Of a stretch of 56,403 bases of DNA, positions 18,712 through 28,517 are shown one piece after another (within the stretch, counting starts at the first letter, position 1; every line of letters starts with the position of its first letter). The notes under the pieces are model-generated. The model made no database searches, had not been told where the DNA came from, and saw nothing but the letters and a program-made list of their open reading frames with translations. The DNA comes from an uncultured Arenicella sp. GTDB taxonomy: Bacteria; Pseudomonadota; Gammaproteobacteria; Arenicellales; Arenicellaceae. The stretch is taken from positions 1-56,403 of the forward strand of contig CALKRK010000076.1 in NCBI GenBank assembly GCA_937989675.1, read 5' to 3'. Position numbers and translations under genes: made by a program.

Positions 18712-19469
18712 ATTTTGCCGCAATCCGCGTAATTTACCGAGCTGAGATGCAACGAGCCATTAATACACTGTTTCAAACGTTGGCCTCACCTGTGATTTCA
18801 ACGTCACTGTATTTCGTTGTGTTCGGTTCAGCCATCGGCTCGCGTATCCAAACCATTGATGGCGTCAGCTACGGCTTGTTTATCGTTCCAGGCCTTACGA
18901 TGCTTACTATTCTGACGCAAAGTATCTCCAACGCGAGCTTTGGTATCTACTTCCCCAAGTTCAGCGGAACAATTTACGAAGTGTTGTCTGCGCCTTTATC
19001 TTTCTTTGAAGCGTTGATTGGCTACGTTGGCGCTGCCGCGACTAAATCGTTTGTGATCGGCGTTGTGATACTGCTGACAGCAAGTCTCTTTGTCGACTTA
19101 CAAATTGAGCACCCGATTTGGATGCTTACATTTCTCGTTCTCACCTGCGTATCATTCAGCCTTTTCGGATTCATTATCGGCCTATGGGCTGACAGCTTTG
19201 AGAAACTGCAGATCGTACCTATTTTGGTAATCACACCCCTCGTTTTTTTGGGTGGTAGCTTTTACTCAATCAATATGTTGCCGCCATTTTGGCAAACGGT
19301 TTCGTTATTCAACCCAGTGGTGTATTTGGTAAGCGGGTTTCGCTGGAGCTTTTTTGAGGTATCCGACGTCAATGTTTGGACTAGCCTCACCATGATATTG
19401 ATATTTCTCGGAGTGTGCTTAGCAGTCGTTTCCTGGATGTTTAAAACAGGTTACAAACTAAAAGAGTAA
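18708..19469 (+). CDS. yadH: ABC-2 type transporter permease (YadH-like)
   Basis: Six-helix ABC-2 pattern; overlaps the ATPase gene by 4 bp. Confidence 0.88.
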   Translation: MNFAAIRVIYRAEMQRAINTLFQTLASPVISTSLYFVVFGSAIGSRIQTIDGVSYGLFIVPGLTMLTILTQSISNASFGIYFPKFSGTIYEVLSAPLSFFEALIGYVGAAATKSFVIGVVILLTASLFVDLQIEHPIWMLTFLVLTCVSFSLFGFIIGLWADSFEKLQIVPILVITPLVFLGGSFYSINMLPPFWQTVSLFNPVVYLVSGFRWSFFEVSDVNVWTSLTMILIFLGVCLAVVSWMFKTGYKLKE

Positions 19470-19489
19470 AGCCGCAACGCGAGTAGAGC

Positions 19490-19912
19490 TCAATCAACGG
19501 CTAATGAAAAGAAGCGATCATAGCTACCTTTGGCAAAGCCTCGTAAGGTCTGGTCTCCACGCACCAGAAACGGAACACCTCGGCCGCCAGACCGTTGATA
19601 GTCACGTTTGGCCGACTTGTTGGTCTCGATATCGAGTTCCCGAAATTTGATTCCACGCTGATTCATATAAGCACGCGCCCGCTTGCAATACCCACACCAA
19701 GATGTTGAATACAATATCACTCTAGGTGTGGTTTGAGCCGCGCCACCGCCCGATACAGACACCTTAGTTTTAACCTGAGTACCTGACACTTGCGCCGGGG
19801 GCTGTTCGCCATAATGTGTTTTTCCATTCTCGTCGACCCATTTCTGCATGCCGGCTGAATAGCTCGAATGAGCGAACGCCATCGCAAATATAAGAAAAAG
19901 AGCGCGCGACAT
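19490..19912 (-). CDS. Secreted DUF4124-glutaredoxin fusion
   Basis: WVDENGKTHYGEQPP (DUF4124-like) then VILYSTSWCGYCKRARAYMNQRGIKFRELDIE...GGRGVPFLV (glutaredoxin-like). Start set at MSRALFLIFAMAFAHSSYSA; alternative starts lie upstream. Confidence 0.85.
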   Translation of the reverse strand: MSRALFLIFAMAFAHSSYSAGMQKWVDENGKTHYGEQPPAQVSGTQVKTKVSVSGGGAAQTTPRVILYSTSWCGYCKRARAYMNQRGIKFRELDIETNKSAKRDYQRSGGRGVPFLVRGDQTLRGFAKGSYDRFFSLAVD

Positions 19913-19916
19913 TTGC

Positions 19917-20804
19917 TTAATCCATTTGTTCGATTTCATAGCCTTCTTTCTCGAGCAAGGACAATAAACCATTGTCCCCAGCCATATGCAGAGCGCCTAC
20001 TAATACGAATTCCACTTCTTTGGTCTTGATCATTGCCTTTAAATCAGCCAACCAATCATTATTTCGATTCACCAGCAAAAAATCGTAGATCTTAGGGTAC
20101 TCAGACTCCATTTGCGCAATACCAGCCTCATTCATCAACGCCATATCGCCTGTTCGCCACGCTTTAAGAAGCACCTCCCAAGTCTCATTGGTCTTGGAAA
20201 TTTCATCTAAGGTAGAACGAATAAGTTTATTTGCGTCTAACTCATTGATACGCTGCATAAACGCCAATTGCTCGTCTACTAGTTCTAGATGTAAACGGTC
20301 TTTGCCATCTTGTTTTGCGCGCTGTTCAAAATGCATATCAACGCCAGCGGTCTCATCAATCAAACCTAGACGCTTAAGTTCTAAGGCCGTTAATGTAAAC
20401 ATTAACCCAGCTGGAGTGAATTTCTCAAACGCCGCCATCGGCATTTGCCTACTTTCCATTAACTCGGATAGCGCTTCGTAGGTATCACGAGACAAAACCG
20501 TCGAAAGCGAACGTGTATCTTGATACATCATAACGTCGAGCATCTTCACCTGAGTTTCTGCCGAAGTCAGCAACGAGGCGTCGGTTTCAAACCACACGTG
20601 TTCAGCGTCGGCGTAAGCCTTCTCAAAAGCCTCTGGCAAGGGATAATCGTTTTTAGACAGAAGATGGATAGTGCCCCCTAAATAGAGGTGGTGATCACCG
20701 TCACTCACTTTCCAAACAGGGGCCTTGGCGTGCGCCGAAGATATGGCGATTGTGAAGCACACCAGGCTAGCTAAGACCGCTCTTATCAAGTTGTGATTTA
20801 ACAT
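19917..20804 (-). CDS. TraB/GumN family protein
   Basis: APVWKVSDGDHHLYLGGTIHLLSKNDYPLPEAFEKAY ... VEFVLVGALHMAGDNGLLSLLEKEGYEIEQ. Confidence 0.92.
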   Translation of the reverse strand: MLNHNLIRAVLASLVCFTIAISSAHAKAPVWKVSDGDHHLYLGGTIHLLSKNDYPLPEAFEKAYADAEHVWFETDASLLTSAETQVKMLDVMMYQDTRSLSTVLSRDTYEALSELMESRQMPMAAFEKFTPAGLMFTLTALELKRLGLIDETAGVDMHFEQRAKQDGKDRLHLELVDEQLAFMQRINELDANKLIRSTLDEISKTNETWEVLLKAWRTGDMALMNEAGIAQMESEYPKIYDFLLVNRNNDWLADLKAMIKTKEVEFVLVGALHMAGDNGLLSLLEKEGYEIEQMD

Positions 20805-20867
20805 CGTTACTTTCCTACCATTACTGAATTTCTATTAATAAGCCACTATCTGAGACCATAGACGGAA

Positions 20868-21155
20868 TCAAGATTTGTATAAAACTTGGATGAAATGAAA
20901 ACCGAACTTTGTTTTGATCGGCCCTAGATATGCTTTATCTTCGCTGCCTTTGGTAAATACCGCCTTATCAAAAGGGCCAACCATTGCCCCTTTGCGAAAC
21001 TCACCTAAGTCACCGCCTTTCTTGGCTGATGGGCAGGAAGAATGTTTCTTCGCCAACTGAGCAAAATTATCTCCAGCATCCAAACGCTTTCGAACCTCAT
21101 TGGCTTGCCGCTGATTCTTAAGCAAAATGTGCGAAGCGCACGCTAGTTTGGCCAT
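20868..21155 (-). CDS. ppiC: Peptidyl-prolyl cis-trans isomerase C (parvulin)
   Basis: ASHILLKNQRQANEVRKRLDAGDNFAQLAKKHSSCPSAKKGGDLGEFRKGAMVGPFDKAVF...TKFGFHFIQVLYKS. Confidence 0.95.
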   Translation of the reverse strand: MAKLACASHILLKNQRQANEVRKRLDAGDNFAQLAKKHSSCPSAKKGGDLGEFRKGAMVGPFDKAVFTKGSEDKAYLGPIKTKFGFHFIQVLYKS

Positions 21156-21225
21156 AGTATTCTTCCGATAACCTTTAAAGTATTAGGTGCTGTCATATAA
21201 CGAATATTCGCGGCTCTCATTAAAT

Positions 21226-21720
21226 CTAGTCTTGCAGCCCTAGCCGCTTTGGCGATTGAAAATAACGTAACTCGCATGGTGCTTCTACAATCTCCGACCA
21301 CTCTGTTATTGGGCATTCGATTGATACTATGCCAGCTGTCGGTACGTTTTTTAATTCCGACCCACATAATTTGTTAGAGGCTTGGGTAATTGCGGGGTTA
21401 TGCCCGACGATTCCAACGCGCTGAACTTGGCTAGGCAAATTAGAGATGATTTCGATAAGCTCATCAGCATCAAAGGTATAAAACGTTAAATCTGGCACCA
21501 AGTTGAGGTTAGCGAATTCAGCAATACGCTCGGCAAAGGTAACGGCCCTAATCGCCGAGCTGCTATAGATAACATCCAAACCTTCGTCTGACTCAGCTAA
21601 CCACCGCGCCATGGTGAATGAATCACGTTCACCGCGTGCGTTTAGCGGGCGCTCGTGATCATCGAGGTCATGGTGTTTCCAGCTCGATTTAGCATGTCGA
21701 ATGAGAAGTAGTTTTTTCAC
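21226..21720 (-). CDS. SixA-like histidine phosphatase
   Basis: LLLIRHAKSSWKHHDLDDHERPLNARGERDSFTMARWL; VGIVGHNPAI. Confidence 0.88.
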   Translation of the reverse strand: MKKLLLIRHAKSSWKHHDLDDHERPLNARGERDSFTMARWLAESDEGLDVIYSSSAIRAVTFAERIAEFANLNLVPDLTFYTFDADELIEIISNLPSQVQRVGIVGHNPAITQASNKLCGSELKNVPTAGIVSIECPITEWSEIVEAPCELRYFQSPKRLGLQD

Positions 21721-21759
21721 TCGTTTACTCTCTCGTTAAGGCTAGCCCAAACGTTTTAT

Positions 21760-22875
21760 TCAGTCGTTAATTTTGTTAAGCAGGGTTATTTCCAGCCTGC
21801 TCAAGATCGGTTCCAAGGGTAACACGTAACTCTTTACCTTATTGCCACCGATCAAAATACCAACCACTTTTTCTTGTTCGTCATCATCCGTAACAACCAA
21901 GGCTCCAGAATCACCACCGGCCGAAAACGCACTCACGCCCATTGATTGTACTTCGAGTAACTCAGGGTAATACACCGTGCCTTTAAAAGTTTGAGAACTG
22001 ACAGGCCCGTAATAGCTCATCACATTGTATTCAATGGATTCAGGTTCATTCACTATTTTACTAATCTCGCCCTGCGTGCAATCGGTTGAGCGGCCCCACT
22101 TTTTAACACGTAGTTCCTCCCTAATCTCAGCAAACACAGTTGGTGTGTCGTAACAATTAGCGCCCTCACCCTGTACTGAACACACTCTTTTTTTATCCAA
22201 TATCTCAAAAAAAGCAATGTCACAATTATGCTGTATATCAAACACCTGCGGCAGACCCTGGCTCATCGGCCCGGTGGAATCATGTAGGCCGATCACACTG
22301 ATTTCATGGTTATCGGGGCTAACATCTTGTATGCCTGGCGAAACAATCGGCGTACCAACGCTGGCGGTATTGCAACCGCCAGTAACGTGGTTACATGAAA
22401 TGCCTATTAACTTACCAGCTTTGTTTTTTGCCAACGCGGTTAAGGTGCCGGCATTGCGTTGATTGCCTAAGCCAATGGATGAGCCGCAAGCAATACGGCC
22501 CTTATGCCAATAAACCGGATTAAACGTGCTCTGCACATTTTGGTCTATTTTGAAGGGCCTCTCAACAACGATTTCTAAACTGACCTTAAGATCGCTGAAA
22601 TGTCGCTCAAAGTCGCTGATCATTCGCTGCCGCTTAGTTCGAGCAATTGGCAAACGTGTGGCGATGGAAAAGCGGGTTATTCGCCCTTTCCTAGTCTTTG
22701 CAATTTTAACAATCTTGCGAGTTCTAAAATACTCCGCATGAGATTCGTCAAATGGTATTAGGTTCGCATCGCCGCTCATATTCGCAGCTTCACGCATAGC
22801 ATCATCCGACAATACCGCGTGCAAGAAAGACCAGCTGTACAACGCTTTGTGTAAATCGTCGGGGCGCGGAGGCAT
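21760..22875 (-). CDS. Trypsin-like serine protease with an N-terminal extension
   Basis: Candidate triad: His in GISCNHVTGG, Asp in HNCDIAFFE, Ser in AGGDSGALVV. No signal peptide seen. Confidence 0.8.
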   Translation of the reverse strand: MPPRPDDLHKALYSWSFLHAVLSDDAMREAANMSGDANLIPFDESHAEYFRTRKIVKIAKTRKGRITRFSIATRLPIARTKRQRMISDFERHFSDLKVSLEIVVERPFKIDQNVQSTFNPVYWHKGRIACGSSIGLGNQRNAGTLTALAKNKAGKLIGISCNHVTGGCNTASVGTPIVSPGIQDVSPDNHEISVIGLHDSTGPMSQGLPQVFDIQHNCDIAFFEILDKKRVCSVQGEGANCYDTPTVFAEIREELRVKKWGRSTDCTQGEISKIVNEPESIEYNVMSYYGPVSSQTFKGTVYYPELLEVQSMGVSAFSAGGDSGALVVTDDDEQEKVVGILIGGNKVKSYVLPLEPILSRLEITLLNKIND

Positions 22876-22878
22876 TGC

Positions 22879-24228
22879 CTACTCCGCCACCACGAATACG
22901 GTGCGCTCTGGGTCATCCACTTCGCCGGCAGCTTTAAGCTCATACACCCCGGTTTCCGCAAACTCGACATTCATTGTAAAGCGAAAGTTCTGCAAATCGA
23001 CGCCGTCAAATTTCACACGGATAGGGTCGCCAACTTCTTCAACAATCAAGCCTTCTTCAGACTCTTGGTCTAATAAAAGCAATTGCAATACACAAGTGGG
23101 ATTAGTTTGCGGTTGCGTGTAAGAAACACCAACCTCAATAGAATCCTTGAGTTTGTATTCTGTTCTATCGGTACTCAGCCCAAGTGCATTGGGCGCGCCA
23201 ACATCGGCTGCATCAGCCGCCGAATGCGGAACAACCGACACCGGAGCCCCAAGTATTTTATAGAGTGCAAAACGCAAACTGCGGTCTTCAAAAATAGTGG
23301 CATGCTTTTTTTCAGAGAACGCGTGCGGAATATCTACATGCAAGGCGCTGGCAACTGGAACCGTGCCATCGCCGCTCTCTTTGCCTTCAACGCCAGTCAA
23401 TTCACGCCCACTCCAATCCAATCGAAATAAGGTGGTATGTGCTGACCCAACAAAAGAGAAATACGAAACTGCGGCAGGGCGTTTTTTCACATCAAGCTTT
23501 GACCAAAATTGCCGAGATGATTCAATGTTCGCCGGTTCTAAACCGTATTTCTGAACAATGGCGTCATCGAAGGGGTCAACCGTTTCAGGTATCTTTCCAC
23601 GCAGCGTTGATCTTAAGGTGATTGCCGAACCCGCCGGCGCCACCAATTGATACGCTGTGGGGTAGCGCTTGTCTGACACGAGTTTCTTTACATTTTCCGC
23701 CGTCATTCCAGTACTGTGAGCCAAACCAGCCACCTGATTTAAAGCGGCGGCAGCTCCAGTATGTGGGGTACCTAATGTGATTAATTGAGTCACTTGGTTG
23801 AACCAAGGTTCATTATTAAACTCGCCACTCTCTAGCAAATAACGGAGTACCAGGCCGCCCATCGAGTGCCCAATCAAGACGATTTCATCAAAGGCTTCCT
23901 GTGCCGATAGATGTTCAGCAAGGTTGCGTGCTGTCGTCTGGTTAGGAAGCCGCCAATCATAGGCATAGGGAATAAAGCGGCGATCGGCCGCGCCTTCTAT
24001 CTCGTAGCCACAGGCTTGAATGTCTTTAAGAATGCAGCGGTAAACGGAATAAAAACGAATAACATCTTCAATCGGTTTAGTGGCGACCAAATCCGGCGAT
24101 AGCAAATCGTCAACATTGATATTCTTGCGAATAATCTGGCTTAGTTTTGGAGGCCAAACCCGTTTATTCGAAACCGAGTTGCGTAACTCCGACCCCATGA
24201 TTCCTGGTAAGAAAACGACACATTTCAT
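22879..24228 (-). CDS. LCAT/PGAP1-like lipase or acyltransferase with a C-terminal Ig-like domain
   Basis: VVFLPGIMGSEL; nucleophile elbow LIGHSMGGLVLRYLLE; SGDGTVPVASA with a following His (KKHATIFED). Confidence 0.85.
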   Translation of the reverse strand: MKCVVFLPGIMGSELRNSVSNKRVWPPKLSQIIRKNINVDDLLSPDLVATKPIEDVIRFYSVYRCILKDIQACGYEIEGAADRRFIPYAYDWRLPNQTTARNLAEHLSAQEAFDEIVLIGHSMGGLVLRYLLESGEFNNEPWFNQVTQLITLGTPHTGAAAALNQVAGLAHSTGMTAENVKKLVSDKRYPTAYQLVAPAGSAITLRSTLRGKIPETVDPFDDAIVQKYGLEPANIESSRQFWSKLDVKKRPAAVSYFSFVGSAHTTLFRLDWSGRELTGVEGKESGDGTVPVASALHVDIPHAFSEKKHATIFEDRSLRFALYKILGAPVSVVPHSAADAADVGAPNALGLSTDRTEYKLKDSIEVGVSYTQPQTNPTCVLQLLLLDQESEEGLIVEEVGDPIRVKFDGVDLQNFRFTMNVEFAETGVYELKAAGEVDDPERTVFVVAE

Positions 24229-24269
24229 TCTTTCCCCCCTGAGGCAAAATCGATTAATTCAAAAATCCC

Positions 24270-25031
24270 CTAAATACGTTGGCTCCGCTTGGTTATCGCC
24301 AACGCAATGCAAGCCGCTGAGAACAGCCCACCCCAGACCAGCGGCATAACCGTGTAGTCATCAAAACCCGCTAACCGATTTATTATTAGGGTTTCGCTAA
24401 CGACACCATTCAAAAACAATTTATCAACCAACACAAGCAGTATTGGAGCGATAAATGCCAGCAGAAATGGGTTTTTCTCGGCGATCTCAGAGCAAAGAAC
24501 ACACCACGCAATTGTTGGCACCATCGACCAAAGTAAAATTTTTGCGAGCCCTGACAATGAGTGCCCATAATAATTACTTAGGTACTGAAACGCAGTCACA
24601 TCCAACAAGATAAACGATACCGCTGCCTGACATGCAACAATAAGCAAAGGGATCAGCACTAGGGCAACCACAAGTTTTGAGGCCACCGTTAAGCCATCAG
24701 ACACGGGTAAAGAGCGCCAAAACAACACGCTTTGATCTTGGCGTTCATTATAGAGACAAGACAAGGAGTAAAAGATCGCGACCACAAATAGCGCCACCAT
24801 CACAATAATGTTCATAAAGTTCAGCGCCCTAGCAACAACGCCGTTCACAATGCTATCAACCTTGCTATCGATCTCGAACTCGCTTGGCACATCAAATTCA
24901 ATCGCCAGATTACCAAACGCCATTGAAACTCTTAATAAGACCGCAATGCCTATCAAAATAATCGGCACTCGCCATAAATTTTTGTGCTCTAACACTTCTC
25001 TCTTTACGAGAGCAATTAACTTATTGATCAT
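24270..25031 (-). CDS. ABC-2 family transporter permease
   Basis: Multiple hydrophobic segments; directly downstream of an ABC ATPase gene in the same direction. Confidence 0.8.
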   Translation of the reverse strand: MINKLIALVKREVLEHKNLWRVPIILIGIAVLLRVSMAFGNLAIEFDVPSEFEIDSKVDSIVNGVVARALNFMNIIVMVALFVVAIFYSLSCLYNERQDQSVLFWRSLPVSDGLTVASKLVVALVLIPLLIVACQAAVSFILLDVTAFQYLSNYYGHSLSGLAKILLWSMVPTIAWCVLCSEIAEKNPFLLAFIAPILLVLVDKLFLNGVVSETLIINRLAGFDDYTVMPLVWGGLFSAACIALAITKRSQRI

Positions 25032-25079
25032 GACAAACCTTCAAATTAAGACGAGTTATTGTTAGCAATAGCGGCATAC

Positions 25080-25943
25080 TTAACTGTTTGTGGCAACAAA
25101 CAGGTCTTCCAAACTTGGCACCTTTACTTCACCGTATTGACTGAGCTTGTCAGCGCTTACGTCTGCAAAGATTAGTTCAGTGCTGTCGGGCAGTGAACGT
25201 TGATAAATCGGTTGAATGCCTGGGTCGCTAAACACCACGTTTTGCGTTGTTACCAGTTTGCAATAGCGGCTCTTCAGATCCGCCATTTTAAAGTCGAGCG
25301 TGATCCGCCCTTCCTTGATAAACACCACGCGAGTCAAAATGCTCTCAATCTCATCAACCTGATGAGTAGTAATAAGGATCGAACGCTTCTGGTTGTAATA
25401 GTCTTGCACCAAACGATCTTGAAAATCACGACGGACTAACACGTCTAAACCGAGCGTGGGTTCGTCAAGCACTAAAAAGTCGGTGTTAATCGCCAGAATG
25501 GTGACAAGGTGTAAACGTGTTTTCATGCCTTTTGACAGCGACTCGATTTTATCTTCAAGGCGAATCGGTGTATCACTTAACAGCGACTTGGCGCGCTGAA
25601 TTTCAAATTTAGGGTGTGTGTCAGCAACAAAGTGAAACATATCGTTCACTTTCATCCATCCAGGTAATGAAGCTACATCAGCAATATAGCTCAGATGCTC
25701 TAACAATCGAGTTCGGTTACGAAACGGGTCTTGCCCAAAGATCGACAAATTCCCAGAGTATGTAATCAAGCCCATAATGGCTTTTAACAATGTGGACTTT
25801 CCAGCACCGTTGGGGCCAATTAGGCCTACGATCTCGCCTTCACCAATTGTGAGATTTATATCTCTTAGCGCTTCCTTATTGCCGTACTTCTTTGACAAAC
25901 CATTGATTGTGACGAATGGCTGGTTCGACTGATTTTCTGACAT
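25080..25943 (-). CDS. ABC transporter ATP-binding protein
   Basis: Walker A GPNGAGKST, signature LSKGMKTR, Walker B FLVLDEPTLGLD. Confidence 0.92.
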   Translation of the reverse strand: MSENQSNQPFVTINGLSKKYGNKEALRDINLTIGEGEIVGLIGPNGAGKSTLLKAIMGLITYSGNLSIFGQDPFRNRTRLLEHLSYIADVASLPGWMKVNDMFHFVADTHPKFEIQRAKSLLSDTPIRLEDKIESLSKGMKTRLHLVTILAINTDFLVLDEPTLGLDVLVRRDFQDRLVQDYYNQKRSILITTHQVDEIESILTRVVFIKEGRITLDFKMADLKSRYCKLVTTQNVVFSDPGIQPIYQRSLPDSTELIFADVSADKLSQYGEVKVPSLEDLFVATNS

Positions 25944-25992
25944 TGACTATCCGATTACGTATTTGGGTTTGATTCTGGTGCCCATTAAAGCA

Positions 25993-27330
25993 TTAATCGG
26001 TGTAGCGTTCCAAAAGATGACAAGATTTGGTTTGCGCCTTTAATGTAGAGACAAAGGTAAACACACCAGTCAGTTTACGAACCATGAGCATGAATTCGGA
26101 GGGTGGCACCACGAAACCTTTCGCTAACATTCTTTTACTTCCTAACTTACCTGCCCGCTTCAGCAAACGCGATGCGTGCCAATCGTATGCGCCACCTTCA
26201 GTTACTGCGTAGTTAGGAACATCACTAAAATCTCGAGCAAACGGCTCTATAATCAACTCGCAGAATTCGATGAAAGACTGCTTAACTTTGTCGCTATCTG
26301 ATGAGCGCAGACAGTTCAACTCAATAAGCCCGCTAACCGTCTTAGCCTCGTCCCCATAGTGAGCCGCCAAAATTGTCTCTTTGAGTGCCCGTGAAAAACC
26401 AGTTGGCAGTGACTGCACAGCGCCAAAATCTAGCAATACGAGTTTGTCGTCCTCGCCTTGAGGATCAATCAACACTCGATAATTTCCGAAATTAGGGTCG
26501 GTTTGCATCAGTCTCCACTCAAAGGCCTCCTTAAAAAAAAGGTTCAACATCGCATCCGCTAGTTTATTGCGCCGAGTTTGACTTAGTGCTTGAACCTTGG
26601 GATGCGTCACTTCAAACCCATTGATGTAATCCATAGCAAGCACTGATGTCGAACAGTACTCTCGATAATAGCCAGGCACTAGATAACGGTCGTCTCCAGC
26701 AAGAAGTCGGGACACTTCTTCAGCCGTTTGTAACTCACGCACATAATCTACTTCACTCACTAAATGAGCTTTCAACTCGGAAACGAGATCTTGAAATTGC
26801 CGACCAGAAGGCGCCCAACGAGCCAGCGTTAGCATTTGCAGTACGTTGCGGAAGTCGTCCTCAATAGAATCGGCCACACCGGGGTATTGAATTTTTAAGC
26901 AAAGCGGTTTATCAATCTGAATGCTTGAAGCAAGATGAACTTGTGCCAGCGATGCTGCCGCCAATGGGGTTTCTTTGATGGTCAGTCGTTCATTATTCGG
27001 CTCAAGCTGTTTTTTAATGGCACCCCATGATAACGGTTCAGTTTGAGCCTCAAGTGTGTGCAATGCCTTAGTAACAGCCTTCGGAAGTACGTGTTCGCCA
27101 TACAAAGCAAGCATCTGGCCAATTTTCACATAGGCACCTTTAAGCTTTCCAAGTTCGACGACGAAGCGCATCGCCTCGCGCTCCAACGCCATTTCATTGT
27201 GCAGGCGTTTTTGCTCTTTGGGCAGAAGAAAACCTGTGGCTTTCGATGATAGCAACCCAACACCACCTCGAGCCCCAGCAACCCCAACTGCAAAACGCCG
27301 ACGCAAACCACCTTTTTTAATCTCTTTCAT
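25993..27330 (-). CDS. ABC1/AarF/UbiB-family kinase-like protein
   Basis: KLGKLKGAYVKIGQMLALYGEHVLP, AAASLAQVHLA, LMQTDPNFGNYRVL, LVLLDFGAVQ. Start moved to MKEIKKGG (27330). Confidence 0.9.
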   Translation of the reverse strand: MKEIKKGGLRRRFAVGVAGARGGVGLLSSKATGFLLPKEQKRLHNEMALEREAMRFVVELGKLKGAYVKIGQMLALYGEHVLPKAVTKALHTLEAQTEPLSWGAIKKQLEPNNERLTIKETPLAAASLAQVHLASSIQIDKPLCLKIQYPGVADSIEDDFRNVLQMLTLARWAPSGRQFQDLVSELKAHLVSEVDYVRELQTAEEVSRLLAGDDRYLVPGYYREYCSTSVLAMDYINGFEVTHPKVQALSQTRRNKLADAMLNLFFKEAFEWRLMQTDPNFGNYRVLIDPQGEDDKLVLLDFGAVQSLPTGFSRALKETILAAHYGDEAKTVSGLIELNCLRSSDSDKVKQSFIEFCELIIEPFARDFSDVPNYAVTEGGAYDWHASRLLKRAGKLGSKRMLAKGFVVPPSEFMLMVRKLTGVFTFVSTLKAQTKSCHLLERYTD

Positions 27331-27574
27331 ACAACGAACAAATCGAAAACTCGAGCCAGCACCTATTCTACACCACCCTATTTTACTAGCTTTGGCGTAA
27401 GAACCCATTAAGGAATCGGCATAAATATACGAGTTCTGGAAAATCACCCGAATGGATGAGGTCGATTAAAGATTAAATAACTAGACTCTCTCGTGCAGGT
27501 CGTCATTAGGATAATGATTTTTGGCAGGACGCTATCGATCTGCATTGTTTCTCGAGAAATGTCTTAGGGCTGAG

Positions 27575-27612
27575 CCACCGTTGCTAATCACGATCTCCCC
27601 AAGCAACGGTGG
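27575..27612. other. Perfect 11-bp inverted repeat with 16-nt loop in a non-coding gap
   Basis: ccaccgttgct (27575-27585) pairs with agcaacggtgg (27602-27612). No T-tract on either side. Confidence 0.7.
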
Positions 27613-27950
27613 TTCATTTACCGTATTCATTCAAAAAAGTTCTCTTCCTTGAGTGAACATCTCCTTACCCTCGAGCTTCGACTCAAAAAGCTCCTTGGTT
27701 CTGCGCTTACGTGTTAATCGTAAACATAAAACAAAAACCTTATTCCATCCGCCACCCAATGCATCCAGCTCCCCAATTTGGCGAAGGTTCTTGCTCCCCC
27801 TGGTCACCAGCACTATGCTCTGCGTTGATGATTCCTCTGCTGAAAATAACGTTTACGTTACTTTTAGGCTTTGACTAGTTAGTGTCCAAACTGCTCATTT
27901 TCTCTCAGCAAATCAGCCGAATTTGAACAAAATAACAATTTATTGATACA

Positions 27951-27980
27951 AAAAAGAAAAAGCCGAGAAATTCTCGGCTT
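27951..27980 (-). terminator. Intrinsic terminator downstream of the CHAT/sigma operon
   Basis: agccgagaa-a-ttctcggct stem; minus strand continues with TTTTTCTTTTTT. Confidence 0.85.
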
Positions 27981-28010
27981 TAGGCTTTAGGAGTACATTT
28001 AACATGAAAG

Positions 28011-28472
28011 TTATCTAGCTCGAAAACCGCCGCCGCCCTGATCACCATCCCCACCACTCTGGTAAGCTAGAGCGACAACCTGAATACTTGGGCAACAGCA
28101 CTCGCAACAGCACTTCTCACAATCATTCCCCTCATCAAACGGGTTATCCTGAAACGTGAATACAGCTGGGTCATACTTAAAAAAGTGAAACCGCATAAAA
28201 AATACGTTTATTTTTTTCTTGCACTCATATTTAAAATTTAGGGTCAAAGTATTATCTTCTTCAACCTCCATTTTCAATGTTCCCTTAATTGGTACTAATT
28301 CTAGTTTTGCTTTTCCTTTTGCGTTATTCAACACAATTTTAGAGATAGGCCGATATTTGGACCCCGAAATAGCAAAATAGTCGCCGACTGAAAACTTTCT
28401 GCTTTCCTCAATGTAATAGATGGGCCAGTTGCCCTTTTTCAACGCTTCTGTAAAGACAGATGAAAGATTCAT
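28011..28472 (-). CDS. Hypothetical protein with a Cys cluster (CEKCCCECCC) and Gly-rich C-terminus
   Basis: Last gene before a terminator in a four-gene leftward operon; C-terminus FDEGNDCEKCCCECCCPSIQVVALAYQSGGDGDQGGGGFRAR. Confidence 0.75.
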   Translation of the reverse strand: MNLSSVFTEALKKGNWPIYYIEESRKFSVGDYFAISGSKYRPISKIVLNNAKGKAKLELVPIKGTLKMEVEEDNTLTLNFKYECKKKINVFFMRFHFFKYDPAVFTFQDNPFDEGNDCEKCCCECCCPSIQVVALAYQSGGDGDQGGGGFRAR

Positions 28473-28517
28473 TGTTAACCTCGTTCTAAGTTGTTAGTAA
28501 TTTGGGGGGATTGACCA

